Origin: Clavibacter sepedonicus | GTDB taxonomy: Bacteria; Actinomycetota; Actinomycetes; Actinomycetales; Microbacteriaceae | Assembly: GCF_000069225.1 (NCBI RefSeq) | Contig: NC_010407.1 | Coordinates: 682,001-746,000 of the forward strand | Direction: 5' to 3' | Length of the DNA: 64,000 nucleotides | Part shown: positions 14,876 to 25,561 of the stretch, piece by piece | How the letters are laid out: each line of letters begins with the position of its first letter | Numbering within the stretch: the first letter of the stretch is position 1 | The notes under the pieces: generated by a model | What the model was told of the DNA's origin: nothing | What the model saw: the letters and a program-made list of their open reading frames with translations, nothing else | The model's database searches: none | Translations under genes and position numbers: made by a program

Positions 14876-17344
14876 ATGGCCGACCCCGCATCCGGATCCG
14901 CGGCCGAGGAGGGCGCCTCTGGCGCCGACGGCGCCCCGGCCGAGGAGGGCGCCGTGCTCACGCGCGTCGACCTCGACGTGCAGGGCATGACGTGCGCGTC
15001 GTGCGCGATGCGCATCGAGCGGAAGCTCGGCCGGATGCCCGGGGTCGAGGCCGCGGTCAACTACGCCACGCACCGCGCGCGCGTGCAGCTGCCCGCGGGC
15101 ACGAGCGTCGCGGACGCGATCCGCACCATCGAGCGGACGGGGTACCGCGCCTCCGAGCGCGCCGGGTGGGGGAGCGGGGCGGCGGACGGCATGCCCGGAT
15201 CCGCTGCGGTCCCATCCGCACCGGCATCCGCACCCGCATCCGACGAGCGCGCTCCCGTCGCGGTCGCGGCGCCCCGCGTCCGTCCGGACGCACCCGACGC
15301 CGCCGCATCGGATCCCGCTCCCCCGCCCGCGCCGACGGATGCGCCCACCCGCGACGCCGTCGCCGCCCGCCGCCCCGACGCCGACGAGCTCGCGCTGCGG
15401 CAGCGGCTCGTCGTGTCCGCGGCGCTCACCGTCCCCGTGTTCCTGATGGCGATGATCCCCGCGCTCCAGTTCGACGACTGGCAGTGGCTGTCGCTGACCC
15501 TCGCCGCGCCCGTCGCGGTGTGGGGCGCGTGGCCGTTCCACCGGTCCGCGGCGGTCAGCGCGCGGCACGGCGGCGTCGGCATGGACACGCTCGTGAGCAT
15601 CGGCGTCGCGGCCGCGTTCCTCTGGTCGCTGTACGCGCTCTTCCTCGGCGACGCGGGCGAGCCCGGCATGCGCATGACCATGAGCCTCGTCTCCGAGCCC
15701 GGCGGCGGATCCGGCGACGTCTACCTCGAGGTCGCCGCGGCCGTCACCGTGTTCCTCCTCGGCGGACGCTACCTGGAGGCGCGGGCCGCCCGCGCGTCCG
15801 GGGCAGCCCTCGCCGCGCTCCTCGACCTCGCCGCCAAGGACGTGGCCGTCGTGCGCGACGGCGTCGAGACGCGGATCCCCATCCGCGAGCTCCGCGTCGG
15901 CGCGGAGTTCGTCGTGCGGCCGGGCGAGCGCATCGCGACCGACGGCGTGGTCGTCGACGGATCCAGCGCGGTCGACCGCTCGCTCCTCACCGGCGAGTCC
16001 CTGCCGGTGGAGGTCGGACCCGGCGACGACGTCACGGGCGCGACCCTCAACGCCGGCGGCCGCCTCCTCGTGCGTGCCACGCGCGTGGGGGAGGAGACCC
16101 GGCTCGCCCGCATGGCCGCCCTCGTGGAGGAGGCGCAGACCGGCAAGGCCCGGATCCAGCGCCTCGCCGACCGCGTCTCGGCTGTATTCGTACCCGTCGT
16201 GCTGGTGCTCGCGGCCGGCACGCTCGTCGGCTGGCTGCTGCTCGGGTTCCCGCCCGAGGCCGCGTTCACCGCGGCTGTCGCGACGCTGATCATCGCGTGC
16301 CCGTGCGCCCTCGGGCTCGCGACGCCGACCGCGCTCCTCGTGGGCACGGGACGAGGCGCGCAGCTCGGCATCCTCATCACCGGCCCCGAGGTGCTCGAGT
16401 CGACGCGGCGCATCGACACCGTGCTGCTCGACAAGACGGGCACCGTCACCACCGGTGTCATGTCGCTGGTCCGCGCCGTGCCCGCGGCGGGCGTCGACGC
16501 CGACGAGCTGGTGCGCCTCGCGGCAGCCCTGGAGCAGCGCTCGGAGCACCCGGTCGCGCGGGCCGTCGTCGAGACGGCGGGCACGGGATCCGTCCCCGCC
16601 GTCGAGGGCTTCGTCGCCACCCCGGGCCTCGGCGTGCACGGCGTGGTCGACGGCCGCGCGGTCGCCGTCGGCCGGCCCTCGTGGCTGGCCGAGCAGTGGG
16701 CGGCGCGGCCCGGAGCGCCGCTCGCCGAGGCGCTGGACGAGGCCGAGGCGGAAGGATCCACCGTCGTCGCGGTCGCGTGGGACGGCGCCGTCCGCGGGAT
16801 CCTCGCCGTCGCCGACACCCTCAAGCCCACGAGCGCCGAGGCCGTCCGCCGCCTCCGCGCGCTGGACTTGCGTCCCGTGCTCCTCACGGGCGACACCGCC
16901 GGCGCCGCGCACCGCGTCGCCGCCGAGGCCGGCATCGACGAGGTCATCGCGGGCGTCCTCCCCGAGGGCAAGCTCGAGGCCGTCCGCCGCCTGCAGGCCG
17001 AGGGCCGCGTGGTCGCGATGGTCGGCGACGGCGTGAACGACGCCGCCGCGCTCGCGCAGGCCGACCTCGGGATCGCGATGGGCACCGGCACCGACGCGGC
17101 CATCGAAGCGGGGGACATCACGATCGTCCGCGGCGACCTCGTCCTCGTGGCCGATGCGGTCCGCCTCGCGCGGCGCACCCTCGGGACGATCCGCGGCAAC
17201 CTGTTCTGGGCCTTCGCCTACAACGCCGCCGCGATCCCGGTCGCCATGCTGGGGCTGCTCAACCCGCTCGTGGCGGGGCTCGCCATGGCGCTCTCGTCGG
17301 TCTTCGTCGTCACGAACAGCCTGCGCCTGCGGTCCTTCCGCTAG
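14876..17344 (+). CDS. copA: Cu(I)-exporting P1B-type ATPase
   Basis: An 822-residue copper pump. In order: an N-terminal HMA domain with GMTCASC (about residues 37-43); an unusual Pro/Ala/Ser-rich linker of about 80 residues; paired membrane helices; the actuator TGESLP (about 370); the membrane metal site CPC in [12 protein letters not shown] (about 473); the phosphorylated Asp in DKTGTVT (about 518); the P1B-specific His-Pro in EHPVARA; and the hinge [10 protein letters not shown]. It exports Cu(I) with CopZ as donor and CsoR as regulator. The start is 1 nt after the copZ stop. The linker length is longer than usual. Confidence 0.95.
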   Translation: MADPASGSAAEEGASGADGAPAEEGAVLTRVDLDVQGMTCASCAMRIERKLGRMPGVEAAVNYATHRARVQLPAGTSVADAIRTIERTGYRASERAGWGSGAADGMPGSAAVPSAPASAPASDERAPVAVAAPRVRPDAPDAAASDPAPPPAPTDAPTRDAVAARRPDADELALRQRLVVSAALTVPVFLMAMIPALQFDDWQWLSLTLAAPVAVWGAWPFHRSAAVSARHGGVGMDTLVSIGVAAAFLWSLYALFLGDAGEPGMRMTMSLVSEPGGGSGDVYLEVAAAVTVFLLGGRYLEARAARASGAALAALLDLAAKDVAVVRDGVETRIPIRELRVGAEFVVRPGERIATDGVVVDGSSAVDRSLLTGESLPVEVGPGDDVTGATLNAGGRLLVRATRVGEETRLARMAALVEEAQTGKARIQRLADRVSAVFVPVVLVLAAGTLVGWLLLGFPPEAAFTAAVATLIIACPCALGLATPTALLVGTGRGAQLGILITGPEVLESTRRIDTVLLDKTGTVTTGVMSLVRAVPAAGVDADELVRLAAALEQRSEHPVARAVVETAGTGSVPAVEGFVATPGLGVHGVVDGRAVAVGRPSWLAEQWAARPGAPLAEALDEAEAEGSTVVAVAWDGAVRGILAVADTLKPTSAEAVRRLRALDLRPVLLTGDTAGAAHRVAAEAGIDEVIAGVLPEGKLEAVRRLQAEGRVVAMVGDGVNDAAALAQADLGIAMGTGTDAAIEAGDITIVRGDLVLVADAVRLARRTLGTIRGNLFWAFAYNAAAIPVAMLGLLNPLVAGLAMALSSVFVVTNSLRLRSFR

Positions 17345-17352
17345 CAGGCGGG

Positions 17353-17379
17353 CGCCCGGCCGTCATCCACGGCCGGGCG
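17353..17379 (+). terminator. Terminator after copA
   Basis: CGCCCGGCCGT, a 5-nt loop and ACGGCCGGGCG form an 11-bp perfect stem that separates the copper operon from sahH. Confidence 0.75.
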
Positions 17380-17406
17380 TCACGCCTCGGATGCGAGACT
17401 GGACGC

Positions 17407-18891
<1,485 letters not shown>

Positions 18892-18907
18892 TCCGCGCAG
18901 CAGCGTC

Positions 18908-18943
18908 GACGCCGTCCGTCCCCATCGCGGGGCGGGCGGCGTC
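18908..18943 (+). terminator. Terminator after ahcY
   Basis: GACGCCGTCCGTCCCC and GGGGCGGGCGGCGTC form a long stem with a short ATCGC-type loop. It also lies beyond the 3' end of the convergent RDD gene and may serve both. Confidence 0.65.
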
Positions 18944-18984
18944 GTCGCGTGCGGCGCGGTCCGCGCGGCGCAGCGGGGCCAGGA

Positions 18985-19854
18985 TCAGGAGGGCGTGGAT
19001 CCGCCGCGCGCCGGGAACCCGTGCGGCAGCCCCGCGAGGATCGGCTCGAGCGACGCCATGCGGTCGCGCTCCAGCATCAGCGCGCGGTGCTCGCGCTCGC
19101 GGCGGACGGCACCGACGGCCGCGACGAACGACTCGGGATCCGTGGCCGGCAGCGGCGACACGTGCACCGCGGCCTCGTCCGCGAGCTCCGCGGCGAGGCG
19201 CGCGCGGGATGCGGGCGTCATGGCCTCGCGCTGCGACAGGAAGCGCGCCAGGCGGCGGCCCAGCGCGTCCGGCAGGCGGCCGACGTCGGCCTCGGACGCC
19301 CAGGCGACCAGGTGCGGCGGCACGGGCGGCAGGGGAGCGGGATACGCAGGCACGCGCTCGTGCTGCGAGCGGGTGCCGGCGACGAGGTCGCCGAGGCGCT
19401 GGGCGCGTGGGCTGAGGAGGCCGACGAGCGCGGCGAGGCCGCCGAGCGTGAGATAGACCTCGAGGATCCCGACGAGCGCCCGCGCGACCGCGTGCCGGAG
19501 CCCGATGCCGCCGCCGTCCGCCCGCACGATGCGCGCTCCGACGGCCCAGCGCCCCAGCGACCGGCCGCGCGACGCGACCTCGACGACCACGGGCATGACG
19601 ACGATCGCGAGCACGACGGCGGCGATGGCGCACGCAGCGCTGGAGGCGGCGTCGAGGAGGCCGGCGCCGGCGAGCCGCCCGATGAGGAGCACGAGGAGGA
19701 GGCCGACGGCCAGGGAGGCGACCACGTCGATCGCGGCGCCGGCCGCCCGCAGCACGAAGCCCGCGGGACGGACGTCGAGGGCGACGGCCTCGCCGACCAC
19801 GAGCGCGTCGGGACCGTCCGAGATGATCGGGTCGTGCGCGTCGGCGGCCGCCAT
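18985..19854 (-). CDS. RDD family membrane protein
   Basis: A 289-residue protein with an N-terminal RDD domain: the Arg-Asp pair sits in GFVLRAAGAAIDVVASLAVGL (shown without its last residues), and two or three further helices follow (AIAAVVLAIVVMPVVV, GILEVYLTLGGLAALVGLL). The C-terminal 130 residues are soluble, rich in Arg and Glu, and helical. The annotated-looking longer start is TTG at 19866; the ATG at 19854 is preferred. RDD proteins next to SpoIIM and DUF58/MoxR genes are common in Actinobacteria, but their function is unknown. Only 16 bp separate it from the divergent spoIIM-type gene. Confidence 0.85.
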   Translation of the reverse strand: MAAADAHDPIISDGPDALVVGEAVALDVRPAGFVLRAAGAAIDVVASLAVGLLLVLLIGRLAGAGLLDAASSAACAIAAVVLAIVVMPVVVEVASRGRSLGRWAVGARIVRADGGGIGLRHAVARALVGILEVYLTLGGLAALVGLLSPRAQRLGDLVAGTRSQHERVPAYPAPLPPVPPHLVAWASEADVGRLPDALGRRLARFLSQREAMTPASRARLAAELADEAAVHVSPLPATDPESFVAAVGAVRREREHRALMLERDRMASLEPILAGLPHGFPARGGSTPS

Positions 19855-19857
19855 GCC

Positions 19858-19863
19858 TATAGT
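19858..19863 (+). promoter_or_regulatory. Candidate -10 box, leaderless spoIIM-type gene
   Basis: TATAGT with a 7-nt gap to the ATG at 19871. It fills most of the 16-bp gap between two divergent start codons, so the two promoters must overlap the opposite coding region. Confidence 0.5.
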
Positions 19864-19870
19864 CAAGCAG

Positions 19871-20866
19871 ATGGACCTCGACGCCTACACCGCCGCCCAC
19901 CGGGACGACTGGGACCGGCTCGCCCGCCTCGCCGGCCGGCGCCGGCTCACCGGACCCGACGCCGACGAGCTCGTCGACCGGTACCAGGCGGGTGCCGCCG
20001 AGCTGTCCGCGATCCAGGCGGCCGCCGGATCCACCGCGCAGGGCGACCGGCTCTCCGTCGCGCTGTCCCGGGCGCGCATGCGCTTCACCGGGCAGAGCAC
20101 CAACGTCGCGTCGCGCATCCCCGCCTTCTTCGTCGTCGACCTGCCGGCGGCCCTCTACCGGATCCGGTGACTGACGCTCGCCGTCGCCCTCGTGACCGTC
20201 GCCGTCGTCGCGCTCTACACCACCTGGATCCTCCGCGACCCGTCGATGATCGCGAGCCTCGGCAGCGACGCCGACCTCCGGAAGTACGTCGAGGACGACT
20301 TCATCGACTACTACAGCGAGAACCCGGCGGCCTCGTTCGCGGGCCAGGTCTGGACGAACAACGCGTGGATCGCCGCGCAGTGCGTGGCCTTCGGCGTCAC
20401 GGGGCTCTGGGTGCCGTACGTGATCCTGCAGAACGCGCAGGGCCTCGGCACGACGACCGCGGTGATGTTCTCCTACGGCGAGGGCGACACGTTCTTCTCC
20501 TACATCCTCCCGCACGGCCTGCTGGAGCTGACGGCGATCTTCGTGGCGGCCGCCGCGGGCCTGCGCATCTCGTGGGCGTGGATCGCGCCCGGTGCGCGCA
20601 CGCGCGGGCAGGCGCTCGCCGAGGACGGGCGCGCGCTGATCACGGTGGCGATGGGGCTCGTGCTCGTGCTGCTCGTCTCGGGTGTCATCGAGGGCTTCGT
20701 GACGCCGCAGCCGTGGCCGGTGCCGCTCAAGATCGGGATCGGCGCGGTCGCCCTCGGGGCGTTCCTCTTCTACATGGTCGTCGTGGGCGGCCGGGCGGTG
20801 CGCCAGGGCGCGACGGGCGACCTCGACGAGTTCGAGGCGGGCGGCCGGCGGATCGTCGCGGGCTGA
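19871..20866 (+). pseudogene. Stage II sporulation protein M-like membrane protein (DUF95), in-frame stop
   Basis: The frame codes for a 331-residue protein but carries TGA at 20168-20170. Codons before it (ending FFVVDLPAALYRIR) and after it (LTLAVALVTVAVVALYTTW) are in one continuous frame and make up one uninterrupted SpoIIM-type membrane protein. A Trp (TGG) at this place changed to TGA is the simplest explanation. The second part keeps all later helices, for example LLELTAIFVAAAAGLRISWAW and PLKIGIGAVALGAFLFYMVVV (both cited in part). Downstream restart at a GTG (20192) is possible but would lose the cytoplasmic N-terminal 100 residues. A sequencing error is the main alternative. Confidence 0.75.
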
Positions 20867-20919
20867 GCCCCCGGGATCCGCCGCGCCGCCCGCCTCGCGG
20901 GTCGTGCGGGTGATGCGGG

Positions 20920-23478
20920 TCAGGCCGCGGGATCCACCTCGGCCTCCAGCGGCGTCGCGCTCACCGAGGTGCCCACGTGCAGGCGGAACGCGCCGGGCTC
21001 GCGCTGCCAGCCGCCGTCCCAGTGCGCGAAGGTCCGCGCGCCGATCGCGATGTCCACGTCGGCGGACGCGCCGGCCGCGAGCTCGACGGACGCGAAGCCC
21101 GCGAGCCAGCGCACGGGACGGTCGACCGCGGATCCCTCGCGCGACAGGTAGGCCTGCACGACCTGCTTGCCGGCGCGGTCGCCCGTGTTGGCCACGGTGA
21201 CGGTGGCGGTGATCCCGCCCGCGCCGTCCTCGGCCACGCGCAGGTCGTCGAGCGCGTGCGTCGTGTAGCCGAGGCCGTGGCCGAACTCGTACGCCGGGGT
21301 CGCGCCCGAGCGGAGCCACGCGCGGTAGCCGACGTGGATCCCCTCGTCGTAGACGACCTTCCCGTCGACCGGCGTGACGGACCGGACGGGCACGTTCTCC
21401 TCGGTGGCGGGCCACGTGGTGGGGAGGCGGCCGCCCGGCTCGACGTCGCCGAACAGCACGTCGGCGAGGGCGCCGCCGAACTCCTGGCCGCCGAACCACG
21501 CGAGGAGGACGGCCTGCACGTCGTCGCGCCAGGGGAGGAGCACGGGCGAGCCCGAGTTGACGACCACGATCGTGCGCGGGTTCGCGGCGGCGACGCGGCG
21601 CACCAGCTCGTCCTGCCGGCCGGGGAGCGCGAGCGAGTCGCGGTCGAAGCCTTCCGACTCGACCTGCGCGTTGGTGCCGACGACGAGGATCGCGACGTCC
21701 GCGCCGGTCGCGGCCTCGACGGCCTCGTCGAGCAGGCGGTCGGGCGCGGACTCGTCGGCCTCGAGGCCGACCGTGATCCCGAGGATCCCCGCGAGCCCGC
21801 CCGGCATGCTGGTGAGCTCGAACTCGACCCGGAGGTCCACCGTCTCGCCCGCGGTCGTCTGGAGCGGCGCGGAGATCGAGGGCGGCGACATGAGGCTCGC
21901 GCCGAGGTCCATGCCCACGGGCGCGGCGCCGTCCTCGCGGAGGAGCCGGCCGTCGGCGTACACGCGGCCGCGTCCCGTGGCGCTGAAGCCGAACAGCACC
22001 TCGCCGGTGGCCGCGGGTGTCCAGCGCGCGGTGATCTCGATCACCGCGGCGGTGCCGGTGGGCGCGTCGCCGCCGAAGTACATGAGCGTCGTCGCGCGGC
22101 GGTCCTCGGCGAACATCTCCGCGCCGTCGGCGTCGAGGAAGCGGACGAGCGCGCCGGGCTCGCCCGTGCGCGGGTTGACGATCTCCGCGAGCGGCAGCTC
22201 CTGGATCCCCTTCTGCACGACCGCGCCCCGCGCGTACCGCACCTCGACGCCGTCGCCGAGCGCCTCGAGGATCCCATCGAGCGGCGTCACCACGTGCTCC
22301 GGGATCACGGTCGCGCTGCCGCCGCCCTGCGTGCGCGCCTCGACGGCGTTGTGGCCGATGACGGCCACGGATCGGAGCGCGGAGGCGTCGAGCGGCAGCG
22401 CGGCGTCCTCGTTGCGGACGAGCACGGCGCCGGCCGCGGCGGCCGTGCGCGCGAACGCGACGCCGTCCTCGACCTCGACGGGCGCGGGCACGACGGCGTC
22501 GAAGCCCTCGAGCGCGCCGACGCGGGCGGCGAGGCGCAGCAGGCGGACCACCTTGCGGTCGACGTCGGACTCGGGCACGCGCCCGTCGCGCACGGCGGCG
22601 AGGAGCGCGTCGCCCCATGCGCCGACCGGTCCCGGCATCTCGAGGTCCTGGGAGGCGCGCGCGGCGTCGACGCTGCGGACGCCCGTCCAGTCGCTCACCA
22701 CCACGCCGTCGAACCCCCACTCGGAGTTGAGCGGCGTCTCGAGCAGGTCGTTCTCGGTGGAGGTCGTGCCGTTGATGGAGTTGTACGAGCTCATCACGAG
22801 CCAGGCGCGCGATTCGACGACGGCCTTCTCGAAGGCCGCGAGGTAGAGCTCGCGCAGCGCCCGCTCGGAGACGACGCTGTCGGCCGTGAAGCGGTCGGTC
22901 TCGTACTCGTTGGCGACGTAGTGCTTCGGGGTCGCGCCGACGCCGTTCTCCTGGACGCCCGCGACGTAGGCGGCGGCGAGGTCGGCCGTGAGGAGCGGAT
23001 CCTCGCTGAACGCCTCGAAGTGCCGGCCGCCGTAGGGCGAGCGGTGCAGGTTGATGGTCGGGCCGAGCACCACGTCGACGCCCTTGCGGCGCGCCTCGAC
23101 CGCGGACGCGCGGCCGTAGCGGGCGGCGATCCCGGTGTCCCAGCTGGAGGACAGCGCGGACGCCGACGGCAGGTTGAGCGAGGGCGAGCGCTCGTCCCAG
23201 ACCTCGCCGCGCACGCCGCTCGGGCCGTCGGAGACCAGCATGCGGCGCAGGCCGATCCCCTCGACGGGCCAGGTGGTCCAGAAGTCGCGGCCCGTGATGA
23301 GCTGCACCTTCTGCTCCAGCGTGAGTCGCGCGGCGAGCTGCTCGAGACGTGCGGCCTCGGGGTCGAGCGGGGTGGCGGCGTGCGGGTCGGTGGCGTGCGG
23401 GTCGGTGGCGTGCGGGTCCATGGGTGCTCCTCGGGGGACGTCGGTGTCGGGTCGATCCTGCTCGTGACGCGTGCTCAT
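20920..23478 (-). CDS. Beta-glucosidase-type glycoside hydrolase, GH3 with PA14 insert
   Basis: An 852-residue GH3 enzyme without a signal peptide, so probably cytoplasmic. It has the GH3 barrel (MLVSDGPSGVRGE, the conserved KH in GATPKHYVANEYETDR, and the nucleophile Asp in VVVSDWTGV, about residue 260), the second GH3 domain, a PA14 insert (LMYFGGDAPTGTAAVIEITA), then VVVNSGSPVLLPW, the EFGHGLGYT segment and a C-terminal Fn3-like domain. The start at 23478 overlaps the MFS stop as ATGA. The N-terminus has a threefold DPHAT repeat, which is unusual. With the MFS transporter it probably takes up and splits a plant glycoside. Confidence 0.93.
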   Translation of the reverse strand: MSTRHEQDRPDTDVPRGAPMDPHATDPHATDPHAATPLDPEAARLEQLAARLTLEQKVQLITGRDFWTTWPVEGIGLRRMLVSDGPSGVRGEVWDERSPSLNLPSASALSSSWDTGIAARYGRASAVEARRKGVDVVLGPTINLHRSPYGGRHFEAFSEDPLLTADLAAAYVAGVQENGVGATPKHYVANEYETDRFTADSVVSERALRELYLAAFEKAVVESRAWLVMSSYNSINGTTSTENDLLETPLNSEWGFDGVVVSDWTGVRSVDAARASQDLEMPGPVGAWGDALLAAVRDGRVPESDVDRKVVRLLRLAARVGALEGFDAVVPAPVEVEDGVAFARTAAAAGAVLVRNEDAALPLDASALRSVAVIGHNAVEARTQGGGSATVIPEHVVTPLDGILEALGDGVEVRYARGAVVQKGIQELPLAEIVNPRTGEPGALVRFLDADGAEMFAEDRRATTLMYFGGDAPTGTAAVIEITARWTPAATGEVLFGFSATGRGRVYADGRLLREDGAAPVGMDLGASLMSPPSISAPLQTTAGETVDLRVEFELTSMPGGLAGILGITVGLEADESAPDRLLDEAVEAATGADVAILVVGTNAQVESEGFDRDSLALPGRQDELVRRVAAANPRTIVVVNSGSPVLLPWRDDVQAVLLAWFGGQEFGGALADVLFGDVEPGGRLPTTWPATEENVPVRSVTPVDGKVVYDEGIHVGYRAWLRSGATPAYEFGHGLGYTTHALDDLRVAEDGAGGITATVTVANTGDRAGKQVVQAYLSREGSAVDRPVRWLAGFASVELAAGASADVDIAIGARTFAHWDGGWQREPGAFRLHVGTSVSATPLEAEVDPAA

Positions 23479-24809
23479 CGGACGCCCTTCACTCGGAACG
23501 CGGCGACCGCGCCGAGGAGGCCGGCCGCGGCGCCCGCGATGAAGAGGCCCGGGTAGCCCGCGATCCCGACGACGCCGCTCGCGGCGGTGGGCACGAGCGA
23601 CTGCGGCAGCGCCTGCGCGATGTTGACGACGCCGAGGTCCTTGCCGTTGTCGGAGTCGCTCGGCAGCACGTCGGTGATGAGCGCGAGGTCCACCGCGTAG
23701 AACGAGCCGATGCCCGCGCCGATGACGAGCTGCGCGACGTAGACGACGGCGAGGCTGGGCGCGAGGGCGAGGATCACGAGGCCGATGACGGCGACGAGCG
23801 CCGCGGCGGCCACGAAGACCTTGCGGCGGCCGAGCCGGTCGCTCAGCCAGCCGGCCACGAAGGTGGTGGAGACGACGCCGATCACGTTGAAGAGCGTCGC
23901 GACGAAGACGGCGTTGGCGACGTCGGCCTGCGCGACCCCGAGGTCGTCGATGAGGTAGAAGGCGAGGTAGTTCGTGGCCGTCACGGCGCTGGCCGTGAGG
24001 AGGAAGCGCATGAGCCAGGCCCAGCCGAAGTCGGGGTTCCTGCGCGGGTCGAACACGAACGAGCCGAGCAGCTCCTTCACGCTGAGGCGCGCGGTCGGCC
24101 GCTCGGTGAGCACGCGGTCGTGGAAGACGAGCGCGAAGACGACGACCACGGCGACGCCGATCGCGCCCGGTACGAGCACCTGCTGCGTCGTGGTGGTGAA
24201 CAGCTGCACGATGAAGGTGCCGACCACGAGCGAGCCGTTCTGCGCGACGCCGATGGCCGCGGCGACCCGGCCGCGGTTGCGTGGGCGGGCGGAGTCGGCC
24301 ATGACGGCGATGAGCGCCGCGATGGCGGCGTTGAAGCAGCCCTGCACGAGCATCCAGGCGCCCACGAGCGCGAGCACGGTGGTGGCCTGCGTGAGCAGGA
24401 TGAGCGCGCCGTAGCCGAGGACGACGCCGCCGATGATCCACGGCCGGCGCATGCCGAACCGGCCCGGCGTGCGGTCGGAGAGGCGGCCCGCGAGCGGGTT
24501 GACGACCAGGGCGACGAGCGCGCCGAGGCCGAGCACGAGGCTCAAGGTGCCCGCGGTGTCGTCGGGCGCGATCTCGGCCACTTTGAGCGCGAGCGACACG
24601 ATGATGGGCGGCAGCAGGGCCACGAACAGCCCGAGGAGCGCGATGGGCATCCCGATCTCGGCGCGACGGGATCCGGGTGGGCGGGCCCCGCCGGGTCGTC
24701 CGCTGCGGGCGCGCGACGCGCCCTCGGTCTGCTGATCTCGGACTGCGTCGGCTACGGTGCCTCCAGGTTCCCGTCCGCCCTCGTCGGCGGAACGGCACGA
24801 AGGTAGCAC
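23475..24809 (-). CDS. MFS transporter, probable sugar/glycoside importer
   Basis: A protein of up to 444 residues with 12 hydrophobic helices. The loop between helices 2 and 3 reads GRLSDRTPGRFGMRRPWIIGG, the signature of MFS sugar carriers close to the SLC45/sucrose type, and a second copy (GWLSDRLGRRKVF) follows helix 8. The gene ends in an ATGA overlap with the GH3 gene, so uptake and hydrolysis are co-translated. The start is uncertain: the GTG at 24809 gives a 53-residue hydrophilic extension, while the ATG at 24650 begins right before helix 1. It is divergent from the tetR gene, which is the likely regulator. Confidence 0.88.
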   Translation of the reverse strand: MLPSCRSADEGGREPGGTVADAVRDQQTEGASRARSGRPGGARPPGSRRAEIGMPIALLGLFVALLPPIIVSLALKVAEIAPDDTAGTLSLVLGLGALVALVVNPLAGRLSDRTPGRFGMRRPWIIGGVVLGYGALILLTQATTVLALVGAWMLVQGCFNAAIAALIAVMADSARPRNRGRVAAAIGVAQNGSLVVGTFIVQLFTTTTQQVLVPGAIGVAVVVVFALVFHDRVLTERPTARLSVKELLGSFVFDPRRNPDFGWAWLMRFLLTASAVTATNYLAFYLIDDLGVAQADVANAVFVATLFNVIGVVSTTFVAGWLSDRLGRRKVFVAAAALVAVIGLVILALAPSLAVVYVAQLVIGAGIGSFYAVDLALITDVLPSDSDNGKDLGVVNIAQALPQSLVPTAASGVVGIAGYPGLFIAGAAAGLLGAVAAFRVKGVR

Positions 24810-24853
24810 GAGAAACCGACCCGCGGTAGGTATTTAGGGCTCTCGCGGATCGC

Positions 24854-24859
24854 TAGGGT
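24854..24859 (+). promoter_or_regulatory. Candidate -10 box, leaderless tetR gene
   Basis: TAGGGT with 6 nt to the ATG at 24866. The 56-bp gap between the divergent genes must also hold the operator for the MFS-GH3 operon, but I see no clear palindrome in it. Confidence 0.45.
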
Positions 24860-24865
24860 CGAGCC

Positions 24866-25501
24866 ATGGCAGTCGACGAGGGACCGCGCCGCTACGCCAA
24901 GGGGGCGGCCCGGCGCCGCGAGATCCTCGAGGCCGCCCTGGCCCTGATCGCCGAGCGCGGCTACTCCGCGTCGTCGCTGCAGGAGATCGCGGACGCCGTG
25001 GGCATCAGCAAGGCCGGCGTCCTGCACTACTTCGAGTCGCGCGAGGCGCTCATCGCCGCCGTGCTCGAGGAGCGCGACGCCCATTCGGTCGCCGACTTCC
25101 GGGAGGCGATGCCGGACCGGGATCCCACGGACATGGTCGGGATGCTCCTGCGCGCGAGCTCGCACAACGGTGACACGCCGGGTCTCGTCGCGCTCTACTC
25201 GCGCCTCGTCGTGGACGCGGCCGGGGCCGAGCACCCGGCGCACGCGTACATCGCCGGCCGCTACGCCCGCGTCGTCGGCGCCGTCGCCGACCAGGTGCGC
25301 GCGCTCGACGTCGAGCTGCCCGCGGGGCTCGACCCCGACTCCTTCGCGCGCGTCGCGGTCGCGGTGAGCGACGGGCTGCAGCTGCAGTGGAGCTACCGGC
25401 CGGAGATCGACATGCGCGACGCGCTCGAGCGGGCGATCCGCGCGCTCAGCGGCGGGGTGCTCCCGCTGCCATCGGCGGATCCGGCGGCCGCGCCCGCCTG
25501 A
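24866..25501 (+). CDS. TetR-family transcription regulator
   Basis: A 211-residue regulator with a standard TetR DNA-binding domain at the N-terminus: RREILEAALALIAERGYSAS, then SSLQEIADAVGISKAGVLHYF (cited in part) forming the helix-turn-helix at about residues 32-52. The C-terminal half is a helical ligand domain with GLVALYSRLVVDAAG. It is divergent from the MFS-GH3 operon and is the obvious candidate to control it, probably responding to a sugar or aglycone. The predicted mRNA is leaderless. It converges on the DUF58 gene at its 3' end. Confidence 0.9.
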   Translation: MAVDEGPRRYAKGAARRREILEAALALIAERGYSASSLQEIADAVGISKAGVLHYFESREALIAAVLEERDAHSVADFREAMPDRDPTDMVGMLLRASSHNGDTPGLVALYSRLVVDAAGAEHPAHAYIAGRYARVVGAVADQVRALDVELPAGLDPDSFARVAVAVSDGLQLQWSYRPEIDMRDALERAIRALSGGVLPLPSADPAAAPA

Positions 25502-25561
25502 GACCGGGCGCCCGCCGTCGGCCGGACCCGTCGACAGGGCCTTCCGTCGGACCGTCCGGCC

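Noticed and set aside
20192..20866. Separate membrane protein gene starting at GTG 20192
   Set aside because: It is in the same frame as the preceding part and begins in the middle of a membrane helix. A single gene with one stop codon explains the data better.
23395..23435. DPHAT repeats as a CRISPR-like or satellite array
   Set aside because: There are only three short in-frame copies at the start of the GH3 gene. They encode a peptide repeat and have no spacer structure.
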